Below, one piece after another: positions 22,915 to 33,700 of a stretch of 42,594 nucleotides of DNA (within the stretch, counting starts at the first letter, position 1; the number at the start of each line of letters is the position of its first letter). The stretch is from Chitinimonas sp. BJB300 (lineage in GTDB: Bacteria > Pseudomonadota > Gammaproteobacteria > Burkholderiales > Chitinimonadaceae), in NCBI RefSeq assembly GCF_002735695.1, contig NZ_PDZH01000028.1:1-42594 (forward strand), given 5' to 3'. The position numbers were made by a program, and so were the translations under genes. The notes beneath the pieces were generated by a model that was not told the origin of the DNA, made no database searches, and worked only from the letters and a program-made list of their open reading frames with translations.

Positions 22915-23196
22915 TCATTCCAACATTTTGGATAAGAAATTTAAACTAACCAATAGGAAAAAAACTGAATTAACCAATAGTGGAAAGGTACACAGCACAA
23001 GTATGACTTTATCGGCACCACTAAGTTTGTCAGATTCGCTACGGATCGAGTTATAGGTGGATTGGACACCGCCAGCAAGTCCAAGCTCAACAATAAAAGC
23101 ACCAAGTAAAAAATTACCCTGAAAATATCTAACTCCAAACACGACTAAAATCATGGTGAAGAAAATAGGAGATGTTGTAATAAAGAATTTCTTCAT
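22915..23196 (-). CDS. Small membrane protein, paralogue C, next to an orphan toxin-like fragment
   Basis: A 93-aa protein. The ATG has GGTGAAG a few bases upstream and starts 30 nt after the stop of the 99-aa fragment at 23227-23526. Hydrophobic segments are IFFTMILVVFGVRYF, FLLGAFIVELGLAGG and VILVLCTFPLLVNSVFFLLVSLNFL, with a hydrophilic loop (RSESDKLSGADK) between. It shares the plan of paralogues A and B. The order tip fragment then small membrane protein on the same strand is that of an RHS tip/immunity pair cut off from its RHS gene. Confidence 0.62.
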   Translation of the reverse strand: MKKFFITTSPIFFTMILVVFGVRYFQGNFLLGAFIVELGLAGGVQSTYNSIRSESDKLSGADKVILVLCTFPLLVNSVFFLLVSLNFLSKMLE

Positions 23197-23226
23197 TCTT
23201 CACCATAAAAAATGGAGTTATTAAAT

Positions 23227-23526
23227 TTAATAGCCATATGCATCACCGATGTTTTGCGTGGCTTGATATACACCAAGCCAATCTGCACTATTTCTAGGGA
23301 CAGTTCCCCATGTTCGGGTTACTGTCATTGTTTCGCTAATAAAAGGACCAGATGTTGTGGCGAACATTCTCGAATGAACAATTGCTCTTCCAGAAACCAT
23401 TGCTGCACTCAAATCGACAACATCGGCTACTCTCTGAGCCGAGTAGTTACCAGATGCAATCGATGGTGACTTATAGCCCACGAAGTGGTGCATCTGGTGC
23501 ATCTGGTGTGGGGGGTATTTTGACAC
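23227..23526 (-). CDS. Orphan RHS tip-like fragment
   Basis: A 99-aa reading with a GTG start directly after an in-frame TAA and no ribosome-binding site worth the name. The N-terminus carries a short repeat (HQMHQMHH). The rest (FVGYKSPSIASGNYSAQRVADVVDLSAAMVSG and further) has no hydrophobic helix and ends at DAYGY. I read it as the remaining C-terminal part of a displaced toxin tip whose immunity gene follows at 23196. No nuclease or enzyme motif is seen, so toxicity is not established. It could also be an independent small gene. Confidence 0.45.
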   Translation of the reverse strand: MSKYPPHQMHQMHHFVGYKSPSIASGNYSAQRVADVVDLSAAMVSGRAIVHSRMFATTSGPFISETMTVTRTWGTVPRNSADWLGVYQATQNIGDAYGY

Positions 23527-23566
23527 GAGTTAATGGCACACAACTTGGGGGTTTTTAGGGGCCTTT

Positions 23567-23773
23567 TTGGGGGGCGTCCAAGACGCCGCCCAAGTGCGTT
23601 TTACCAGCGCGGCTTTGCCGTGCAATTGGCAGAGTATTCGCACGCATTTGGCAATGACAGGAATGATTTGGCATCCTGCCGGCCCACCGGCATGGTGGAC
23701 CGACCGGGACGAGTGCGCGCCTTTAGACGGCAATGCCGACTGGGTGCGCTGTGAGGATGATTTTGAGGTTTGA
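23567..23773 (+). pseudogene. Decayed plus-strand gene end, 'GPPxWW' copy 2
   Basis: A short reading from a TTG ends AGPPAWWTDRDECAPLDGNADWVRCEDDFEV and a TGA. Only this end resembles copy 1 at 22221-22313; the upstream part (GVQDAAQVRFTSAALPCNW) does not. It therefore looks like the tail of a lost gene joined to unrelated sequence. It lies antisense between the orphan tip fragment and the gene at 23786-24358. Confidence 0.5.
23681..23773 (+). repeat. 93-nt imperfect direct repeat, copy 2
   Basis: Second copy of the repeat at 22221-22313. The conserved run begins ggcccacc and ends at the TGA stop. Confidence 0.75.
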
Positions 23774-23785
23774 AGTTATTCCTGG

Positions 23786-24358
23786 CTACGCTCTGCTCGA
23801 ATCCGCTATACGAGTTACATCACTGTCCTTCTTCAACTCGGTTAATTCGGTTCTAAGCCATTTCTCTACTTCTTCTTTAATACGTAGAAATGCATCAGAT
23901 GAGCCATATTGATCTGCCGATATACCTCCACCGCCATTACGCATGGAAGTCGGTGCATCACTTGGCCAACCCCAAGCTGCCCAAGCTTCGGATAGTTGGA
24001 TTAGTCCATACAGAGGATCCGGATCAATTCTATTCATCAAGTCTTCAATTATTACAAACTGCCATTTGCGCATTGATAGCTGAGTGTCCACCCTTTTTAT
24101 GTGGCAAACCTCTTCAATAGACTTCCTCGTCTCAGGTGAAGCCGTATCAACATCAAGTGCGAGCGAAGCCATTAACTCAAACAATTCATCTCCACTGCCG
24201 ATTTCCGCAAGCTCTTCCGTAGCAAATTCCTCAACAAATTTTCCACTCAATCGCTCATCTGAGAATCCTGGCAATTCATTTTGAATTCCAAGAAGCAGTA
24301 CACCCCAATCCACAAGTGAGTGGGCTTCTAGTCGTAAAAAAACGTTATCAATCTTCAT
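23786..24358 (-). CDS. Probable soluble immunity protein (possibly DUF2247-like)
   Basis: A 190-aa acidic soluble protein. It has no signal or membrane segment. The sequence LYGLIQLSEAWAAWGWPSDAPTSMRNGG and the preceding helix-rich half recall DUF2247-type immunity proteins, though I am not certain of the family. The start ATG (24356-24358) has a weak ribosome-binding site and lies 18 nt after the terminator of the giant-RHS operon, so expression may depend on readthrough or on its own promoter. It is probably a leftover immunity gene for a tip the giant RHS carried earlier. Confidence 0.6.
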   Translation of the reverse strand: MKIDNVFLRLEAHSLVDWGVLLLGIQNELPGFSDERLSGKFVEEFATEELAEIGSGDELFELMASLALDVDTASPETRKSIEEVCHIKRVDTQLSMRKWQFVIIEDLMNRIDPDPLYGLIQLSEAWAAWGWPSDAPTSMRNGGGGISADQYGSSDAFLRIKEEVEKWLRTELTELKKDSDVTRIADSSRA

Positions 24359-24376
24359 GTTTGACTAGATATATAA

Positions 24377-24400
24377 AAGGGCCTAATAAATTAGGCCCTT
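24377..24400 (-). terminator. Rho-independent terminator of the giant RHS-SUKH operon
   Basis: Perfect 10-bp stem aagggcctaa / ttaggccctt with a 4-nt loop. On the minus strand it ends in a T run (complement of the A's at 24375-24378). It lies just after the SUKH gene. Confidence 0.85.
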
Positions 24401-24410
24401 CATTATGACC

Positions 24411-24797
24411 CTATACAAGCTTACAGCCTTGCAAAATCCAGTCGGATAGTGTTGGGCTTAGTAATTCAAATTCATCTGGGTCCATACTTCCCTGATCTAC
24501 TAAGTAAACTCCATTACCTTCAATAGAAATAAGTATTGCTCTACCTCCACTATCATCTCCAATCGCTAAATATCCTGGTGCATATTCAGTAACTTCAAAT
24601 GTCTCATTTCGTTCAAATATTTCAGCAGTGGGATATACTATTAAACCATTTTTCAAAGCAAACCCATTTGCATTTTCAAGCAACGTTCGATACTCAGAGG
24701 GAATTGAATTCCCAAGTTGTACCTCAAGAGAAATTAGTTCATTCTGGGTTGCGCCTTTGTTAATTTCTGCTACACCACTTATGGATTTTATATTCAT
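24411..24797 (-). CDS. SUKH (SMI1/KNR4) immunity protein of the giant RHS toxin
   Basis: A 128-aa protein of standard SUKH-1 size. The family pattern is clear: ATQNELISLEVQLGNSIPSEY then RTLLENANGFALKNGLIVYP, followed by YLAIGDDSGGRAILIS and the late VYLVDQGSMDPDEFELLSPTLSDWI. Its ATG overlaps the stop of the giant RHS gene (ATGA, 24794-24797) with GGAG about 8 nt upstream, so toxin and antidote are translationally coupled. It should bind the SHH-type nuclease tip in the cytoplasm. A terminator follows 11 nt after the stop. Confidence 0.93.
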   Translation of the reverse strand: MNIKSISGVAEINKGATQNELISLEVQLGNSIPSEYRTLLENANGFALKNGLIVYPTAEIFERNETFEVTEYAPGYLAIGDDSGGRAILISIEGNGVYLVDQGSMDPDEFELLSPTLSDWILQGCKLV

Positions 24798-27700
24798 TGG
24801 AACGCTCCCAGTGAGTCGAAATACTTATAGCTGTCCTTGATGGCTTTCTTTGCCTGGTTAGCGGGTACACCAGCATCAATCATTTGCTTGTAACCAATAT
24901 TGAACTCTTGGTTGATTGTGTTTCCCCATGGGTTCATTTCATTAGTCTTCATTTCTCGGCGAAGAGAGCGCTGAGCCGCTGATATTTTGGCATGCGGAGA
25001 ACCTGAAGACGATTCCAAAAGTATGGCTGGAGCTGCATTCCTGTCATAACCAACAATATTTTCCTGCGCCCACTTATCCTGAATTGGATGATGTGATTGG
25101 ACATAATTGTCCGCCTTGGTATTCGTAAAGCCACTTGCCCTATTTATTTGAGGACTCAGAATGCCATGCGAATCAATGTCATGTGTGACGTAGCCTCCAG
25201 GTCTTGAAGGTCCGATACCGGCAACTGCTCTCACATTCTTCATTGCGCCGGTAGTGCCCATTACCCCGATGGACGCTAACGTGAGTCCACCGACCCCTGT
25301 TGTTTGGCCATAAGCTGCTTCACCGCTTGGATTGTAACTGTTATTACCTACCCAATTGACCGCATCCATCTGGCGCGCTTGCAACCAATCACCCACAGGG
25401 CTAGCGGCCAGTGCCTTTCTACCTGCATAAGCGACTGGACCCGCGAGGACATCAATCGCTTCCAAGCCCCACTTCAGATACGGCTTGTTCTCGATTTGCT
25501 GACCGATCTCCGTTGCTAATCCACCAGTCTTGTTCAGGAAGCGGGAAACATCCTTTCCAAAGAAAGACGTACCGTTGTTTTCTGCGGTGTTGTAGCCAGA
25601 GCCAGATATCTGACCCTCGCCTACTATCGTCATCGGCCCAATCTCTACTACAGCATCTTTGCGCCCAAAGAACGGTTTGGAAATGCCATGCAGGTCTTTC
25701 ACCTGTTCTTCGGTCGCACCCGCAAACTGGTAGAACTTATCTGCATCGGCCAACCGTTCTGCCGGGCTCAGGTCTGGGTTGGTGGCTGACCGACCGAACA
25801 TAGCCAATTGCTGGGCAACAGCTGGATCGTTGATATCTTTGCCGGTGGCGGCGGCTAGCCGCATGGCGACGTTGTAGGACTGTTTGTCTAGATCGCGCAA
25901 CGCACGGTCTTGTGCCCCAACCCGCTCCCGGCCATTAGCTGCAATGCTGTTTCCAAGTATTTCACCGAACGCCGAAGCCGCGATATTGGCGAACTCCATC
26001 TTGCCTTGACCATTGATGGCTATCTGCACCGCACGGTAGCTGGCACCGATCACCATCTTGTTCACAAACTGGCCGGCAAACCCATTCGCGGTTGGCAGAT
26101 GGCCGGCAACACCCACCGCCAGGTCATTGCCCAGCGCTGCGCCAGCCATATCGCGCCAGCGGAAGGTCGGATCGTTGCCTTGCAGCCGGTTCAAGCCATA
26201 GCTGGTGGCGTACATGGCGGCGCCTTGAACTGACGGTGCGGCAACGCCCGCCCAGGCGACATGGTCCGCAACAATGTACTTCCCGATGGCGGCCGCAGCG
26301 GCAGCAGTCGCCGTGCTCATGTAGTCGTATTCGTAGTCCTTGGTGAAGCCGGGCGGACGCCTCAGGTCACCACCCAGTATTGCCCCCCCAATAATGCCAA
26401 ACGGCAGGCCACGCAAGAGCAAGTCGCCGTAGTCGAGCTGGTTGTTGAAGGCGGCATAGCTGTACTGGCGCGCCATATCGCCCGCTGTTGCACCTATGGC
26501 GGGATTGCCCGTTGCCATGGTAACCATGACCGTGACCGCAATACCAATGACCTGCGCCAATCCACCACACTTGCCCTTGGGCGGTGGCGGCAACCCAGGC
26601 GTGGTGTCGCCTACCAATCGGCTAGGGTTATAGGGCGTAAACGTGTCGGCGTTGTTGGCCGCTGACACGGCATTCGGAATGCGCAGCGCAGTGCCTTGAC
26701 TAAGCAGCGCATCGGCAGTGGCCGTCAGTCCGTTTTCGTTGGCGATCAGGTACCACAGGCTGCTGTCGCCCCATACGGCGAACGCCACCTTGCGCAGCGT
26801 GTCGCCGACATTCACCGTGTAGGTAGATTGAGCGACGGGGGCGTGCGTACTGCTACGGACTTCGCTGGCGAAGTCGACATTGGCTTCCTCGCCCATACCC
26901 CCGCTGGACGCCACCGTATTGCCGCCCACATAGGCATAGTGCACGGTGCTGTTCCCGCCGGCCTTTTCCAGAAGACGACCATTGAGGTCGGTCAGCAAGT
27001 TGCGCTGCTTGTGGTGCTCACTGGACGCGAAGGGATCGGTGACGGCGAGGGTATTGCCAAGGTAGTCCAGCGTGGTAGTGGTGGAATTCTGCCCATGTCG
27101 GCTGTTGTTACGTTCCTGCTCCACTTCCCGCCAGCTTTCAAACCCCTTGTAGGTATAGGTTGTGCTGTCGGAATAGGGGTCTTTCAAGCGCGTTTTGATG
27201 GTGCCGTCACCATCCAGATAGAGTTCATCAAACCCCTTGTGCTCGAGGAGCGTCCCTTTCAGGCGTGAACCCTCGTAGCTGTAGCTCACGATCATCCCCA
27301 CCTCACCCGGAATATACTGAGATACAAACGGTTCAGTGAACGCAGCGGTCACGACGTTGGTGGGGTAGCGTGCCTCTGCCGGCACTTCCCGATTCTCCGG
27401 GTTGCTTGGCGTGGGTGGCTGTGGCCTTGGTGGCGTACTCCAAGTGCCCTCCTTCAGGTAGCTTTCCTGCTTGATCAGTCGACTGCTGGCGTCGTAGCTG
27501 TTGTGGCGACGCTGCTCGAAGCTGCCATCGGGCTTGCGCACTTCTTCGATGAAGGTGCGCCCCAGGTAGTCGTATTCGCGTCGGCTTTGCAGCACAACCA
27601 TGCGGGCATTGGGTGCAGAGTCGCGCTGCGCCACTACGGTGACTTGTCCCAAACCGTCGTAATAGAACTTGTCAGTGGTCGTATTGCCCTCAGCTCGGTA

Positions 27701-30700
27701 GCGCGAGACGCTGCTGCGCTGCTGGGTGCTGCCCAGGTAGGTGATGTATTCCCCTTTGTTGCGATTGCTGACCTCGCCATTGATGCGCTCACCCTGGCTG
27801 AGGGTGACACGGTTCATGAAATCATAGCTGTACCAGGATTCGGTCTTGGCGTGGTTATCGCCATGGGTGCCGGTGACGACGATGCGGTTGTTGTTGCCGT
27901 CGTAGCCATATTGGGTACCCACGCCTTCGGCATACACCCCATGTACCCGCCCGGCTTCGTCGTATTCGGAGGCTTGGCTCCAGCGGCCCTTGTCGCCACG
28001 GTCCATCGATTCGAAACTCAGGCGGCCCAGCCGGTCGTAGCGCTGGCGCTGTGTGCCGAGGTTGCGATCAAGGAAGACCTGCTTGGTATTACTGGTTTCC
28101 TTGGCAGGCTCGTTCCCGATGGTGTCGGTCCAAATCGTTTGGATGGTGTCTTCGGTGTCCCGCTGTTCCGTCAACCGGCCCGCAGCGTCATAGGTGTTAT
28201 TGCGGCGAACCGTATGGATCGTGGTGGTGACGCGATCCACGAAAGGCAGTAACGTATCGCCTCCCCCCGAGCCACCACCGAGAATGGCATTGGGAATAAC
28301 GCCGGTCGCCCTGCCAATGTCTTTGATCAGGCCTCGTTTCTTACGGACCAAGTTGTCTGAGGACGTCGTTGGCGTTTCGCTACTGGCGGCCGCCGTGGCG
28401 TCACTGTCCGGCACTGCGTAGACAAACCCAGGCATGGCGGAGGTACTGCCAACCTTTTCTTGATAGGTAAAGTCATAGCCCAGCTGCGCCCCGGTTCCGT
28501 CGTAGCGGTAGTTGCTGTACTCATGCCCGCCCAGGTCGGTATGACCGATCAGCCGCCCGGTTTCAATGTCATACTGCCAAGTCTTTCTTTCTGTAAGACC
28601 GGGCGCCTCCCGCGTGCCCCAGGCACTAGTTTCGCCAAGCTTATTGCCCAGCACGTCATAGCGGGTGGTCTGCCGCAGGCCCTGACTGATTTCCCCGTTG
28701 CGATGCTCCAGCACCTCGCTTTCGGTCACCTTGCCCAGGGTGTTGTACCGGTACCAAGTCTGTTGTTTGTTGAACGCTCCCCCGGCGTACCGTTCTACCA
28801 ATACCCGATTGCCGGCCGCGTCGTAATGGAAGGCATTGAACTGGGTATGGGTTTCCCATTCAACATTCGGCTGTGCACTCTCCCCCCACGCTGGTGAGAT
28901 CTGATTTCTAGTGCCAATCAGGATCTTGTTGACCTGCGTTTCACGCTCCATGCTGGTCAATTGGTCCAGCCGGTTGTAGCGGAGGCGCGTCGTCAGCGGT
29001 TTTTCACCAACGGTGCTTTTCGTTAACGAAAGTCGTCCCAGCGTGTCGTATTCGTTTTCATCGCCCGCCAGGCCAGCGCTTGCGTCCGTTGCCGAAGCGC
29101 CGTAACGGGTTGCGGTCAAACGGCCGAACTGGTCGAACTGCTGGCGGGTGAGGTTGCCATTGCCATCCTTGTTCCCCAGCAGGTCGCCATGGAGACTGTA
29201 CGCAAAGCGTTTGGTCAGCGCTGAACGTGTTGTCCCGCCCGCACTGACTTGGTTCACCGTAGGCCCGGTTTCTGCCAGCGCCTGGTTCTGCCCGTTGTAC
29301 TGCCAGCGCGTGGTCATCGCTTGGTTGCCACCCGGCCGCGCCGCTTCACCCACGCTGCTCAGGGTGGTGCCGATACGGTTGTTCCAGCGGTCAAACTCGC
29401 TGGTGGTCACGCTGCGGCTATGACTGACAAAGCGACTGTCGCCGTTAACAGGGGTCAGCTTGTATTGGCCCTGGCGGAAAGTCAGCAGGTAGTCCTGCCG
29501 ACTGGTGGCGCGCTCAGCCAAAGTTTCGTCACGGGTATCCGCCGTCAGGCTATCACCATGCAGCAGGTTGATTTGCTGCACTGTCAAAGTGCCCCCGTCC
29601 GACAAGCCCAGGTCAGTCACGCTCAAGGTGGTGATAGGGGGAGAAATCACGTGCGTTACCTGGCCGGCGTTGTCGACCATCCGCAGCCAGGTATTGGAAC
29701 CATCCGCAGGCTTGGGAACAGGCAGCACCGTGATGTCGCCATCCCCTGTGTGGCGTAAAGTGACTTTGCTGCCGTCTGGTTTGACGCCATAGATGGTGAT
29801 GCAATCGATACGGTCAATCTCAGCCTGACTCTTTTTATTCTCAAACGCAAAACTGACATTGGCACTGGTGGCGTTTGGGCTGATGCCATTGGTGACTTTG
29901 GTGATCGTGGCGCGATTACCAAATTTCATGATCGCCGACACTTCGACCTGAATGGCGCTGTATTGTCCGGGGGTGTTGATAGGAGCCCAATTGACATTGA
30001 TATTCGGGCTGTAGATTTTCCAGGGTCCGAGTTTGGCGTTATGCCCTTCCTCAGTCACATCGTTCTTGATCTCACCCGTCAGCGCAGTCTGGCTCGCAAT
30101 CTGGCCACCCTCCGGCAAGCCGGCACTCAGCAGGGTGTCCGGCCTATCCAGATAACTCCGAATCGCCGGCCCTTCCTTGCTGACCAGCCGGCCCAATTTG
30201 TCGTAGCTGGAATGGGTGGTGCGATAGTGGTCGTAGTCGGTCAGGTATTTCAGTTGGTACCCGCCATTGGTACCGACCGTCAGTACGGCTTCCTGCACCA
30301 GCGCGGCTGCGGAAGACTTGCCCGTAATCGGGGTGCTTCCCTTGCCGGTGTCCTTGTTGATCATCCCTTCGAGCGGGGAATGCACCTGCGCGACTTCCCA
30401 ACCCATCCGGTTGTAGAAATGCCCGGACCAAACCCCTGACTCATACTTGCGCCAGATGCGGCCGGCGTTGTCGTATTCGTATTTACCGTTGACGAAGCCA
30501 TCAATGCGGCGCTCGGTGACTTCACCAAACGCGTTGTAGTTTGCTTGGGTGCGCTTCGTTCTGGTCGTACCGTCGTATTCATCCTCCGCTGGCTTACCAG
30601 TATTGACCTGCTGCGCAGCAAAGCGCTCATCGGTTGCAATCTGGTTACCATTGCGGTCGTAGGTAAAGACGCTGACCTGATTGTTCTGGCTCGCTTCTTC

Positions 30701-33700
30701 CCCTCTGGCCGCATCCCTGACGCCCTGCCATTCCATTGAGGTACGGCCGAACTTGTCGTAGAAGGTCTTTTTGATGATCTGGTTGCCCACGACCTTGTCG
30801 TGCGTATCCAGATCCACCCGGTATGCCGTTTCATGCCCCGCCCCGTCAAAGGCGCGTTGCTCGACACGGTCATACATCGGGCTGGCAGCAGGCAGCGTCA
30901 GGCTATCGGGCCGGGTCGCCTCCTTGGCCAGGGTCACGGTCGTGGCAAAACGGGTGGTGCGCACCGCATTGCCATGGGCGTCGCGTTCGAACTGGGTCAC
31001 TGTGTAGTGGTCGGTGTTGCCTACCCGTTGGGTGGCTTTCGCCTGGTGCGTCATGCGCCCCAGTACGTCGTAGTAATTGAACACCCGGTTGCCGCGCGCA
31101 TCGGTGGTTTCAATCACATTGCCGAACGCATCGTAACGGCTGCGGGTAGCGACCTCGATCCGTGTATCGTCAGCCGCATCGAACAGGTTCGCACCGAGAT
31201 CGAGCTGGTGCTCCTTCACCTCGGCCGTGCGATTCCCCAGCTTGTCGTATTCGTAACGGGTGCTGCGGGTTTCGCCGTTGCCGGCATCGACCTGTCCGTC
31301 TAGGGTGGCAGCCAGGGCGGCGAGATCGCTGGATTCGTTCCAGCTACCCGCTACCAAGGCCTTGGCGTATTGCACTTCCCGGCTGATCTTGCCCGAGGGG
31401 AAGTATGCCAATCGGGTGACATAGCCTTCGGCGTCCACTTGACCCAACTTGCGACCCGTTGCGTCGTAGTAATAGGTGGTATCGGCCCATTGCTCGGTAG
31501 AGCCCACCTGCGCCAGCAACACCGATTGCTTCACCAGCAAGCCCTGGGCGTTGTACTGGTTACGGGTAATCTTGCCGGCCTCGGTGCCGGCGGCTTTGTC
31601 GCCGATACGGTCCAGTTGGTAGGCGGTTGGTTCGGTAACCTGCGTCACCCGGCCGGCATGGTCGTACTGGTACAGCATGGCACGGTCGGCGGGGCTGCGT
31701 TTGGTCTCGACCAGCTTGATGAAATCGAGCTGGGAATAGCCCGTCTTACGCTGCTGGGCAAACGTGAATTTCGTGGCGTAGCGGATTAAGGCGGTACGAT
31801 TACCGACGGCGTCGTACTGGAATTCACTGACGTAGCCTTCGGCATCGGATTCAAACCGAACATGACCCAACGGGTCGTAAGCTTTGTATAGCCAGTTGCC
31901 ACCGACATCCTGGTAGGCAACCGCATTGCCAAAGCTGTCGTAATAGGTTTGACTGGTGGGGGAAAACGTCGAAAAACCATTGTAGAAGCTAAGGCTATCC
32001 CGATTGTAGATCCAATCACTCGTAAGCTGCCCTGACGCCCCTGACAGTGTCTTAAAGCTGGCCTGCTTAAGCTTTGTTTGCCGGCCTAGTGCGTCGTAAG
32101 CAAATTCGCTGATGCGTTCCTTGCCCTTGATACCTGCCGCTTCTGTCCGTTTCTTCAGATTTCCCAGCTGATCGTATTCGAATCGGGTGACCAGTTTGAC
32201 GCGCTGTGTTTCGGCGGTGGTAGGAAGGTCAACTCGGATAGCGATTTCTGCCGTGGTTTCGCTGAGTTTTCGGCCTGTCACATCGTAGGTGTATTCCGTG
32301 ATCTTGGTGGGCGCGCTTCCCGCACCCGCCGCTGTCAGTGCGGCAACAATGCTGGCGTCGCTGACCAAGCCGCTAAGGCTGATCTTTTGGTCATAGCTGC
32401 CCTTGCTGGCCAGCTGACCGGCCGCGTTGTAACGCTGTTCCTGCACATAGCCTTCGGCATCGACGCTGAAGCGCTGGCGGCCCAAGGCATCGTAAGTAAA
32501 CTGCGTGATGCCCCTATTGGCGTCCTGCTTGCTGGTGACATTGCCCAGGGTGTCATAGGTAAAGGTGGTGGTGAGCTTAAGGCCCGCTGCGTCGGTGACT
32601 TCCGTGAGACGACGGCCCGCTGCGTCGTAGGTGTAGGCCGTTACCATGGGCGTACTGCCAGCCGCCGCGAGCGCCGCCAATACGATTGCCTCGGTGAGGT
32701 CTCCGGTCAGCGTAAGCGGCTTGTCATAGCGCGCTGTGGCGATGATTTGCCCAGACGTGTCGAACCGCTGTTCTTGTACGTACCCAGCCGCATCAACGCT
32801 GAAGCGCTGACGGCCTGCGGCATCGTAGGCGAACCGGGTCGCCTTGCCGTTGGCGTCGGTCTTGGTAATTACATTGCCCTTGGCATCATAGCGCTGGCCG
32901 GTGGTGACCTTGAGGCCAGCCGGGTCGACAATCTCTTTGATCAGTCGGCCCGCGGCATCATAGGCATACTCAGTACGCCGGCTTTCTTCGGGCGACAACG
33001 TCGGCAGGATGCTGAGATACTGGGACCACTTGGCCGACAGGCTGCTGCCCGGCGCTTCATAGAAACCGGACATCCCCTTGCCACGCCACACGCGTGTAGG
33101 GGTGGCTGGTGGTGTGCTGGAGACCGGGGGCAAGCCTGCGGAGACGGCGCCGCCTGAATTGTTGACCGTAGGCGGGTTCGGTTTGGGTCTGAAGTTGGTA
33201 GGCCAGTGCGGTGTTGCCAGTGTCTGTTCACCCTCCCCTGTGTAACCACCATACCAAATGCCTTCACCAAAACCAGGGGCATCCACGAACAGATCGGTTT
33301 TACCATCGCCATTGAAGTCACCACTACCAAGCAATTCGGTGTTCTTCAACACGGCGGGCTCAGATAATGAAAAGCCCTTAATTGCTTCAGGGTCTGAGGC
33401 AGCAAGCCCGTAATAGAGTGCAGTAAATCCAGTCCCACGAGACCGATAGTCCAATGCATCGAGCGAATCGTCGAAGCTTAGATACAGATCGGTCCGGCCA
33501 TCACCATTAAAGTCGCCGCTTGCCAGTACCTTGAAATTGCTTGCCCTGAAGCCCCCGAGTCGATCGGGATAGATGCTGTAAAAAGTATCTTCCGTCGTAT
33601 TCATCCCGCGAACAAAATGGAAATAGCCCCTTTTACTCAGAACGAGATCAGTACTGCCATCGCCATCAAAGTCACCGCTCGCTATAACCGGATAGTGACT

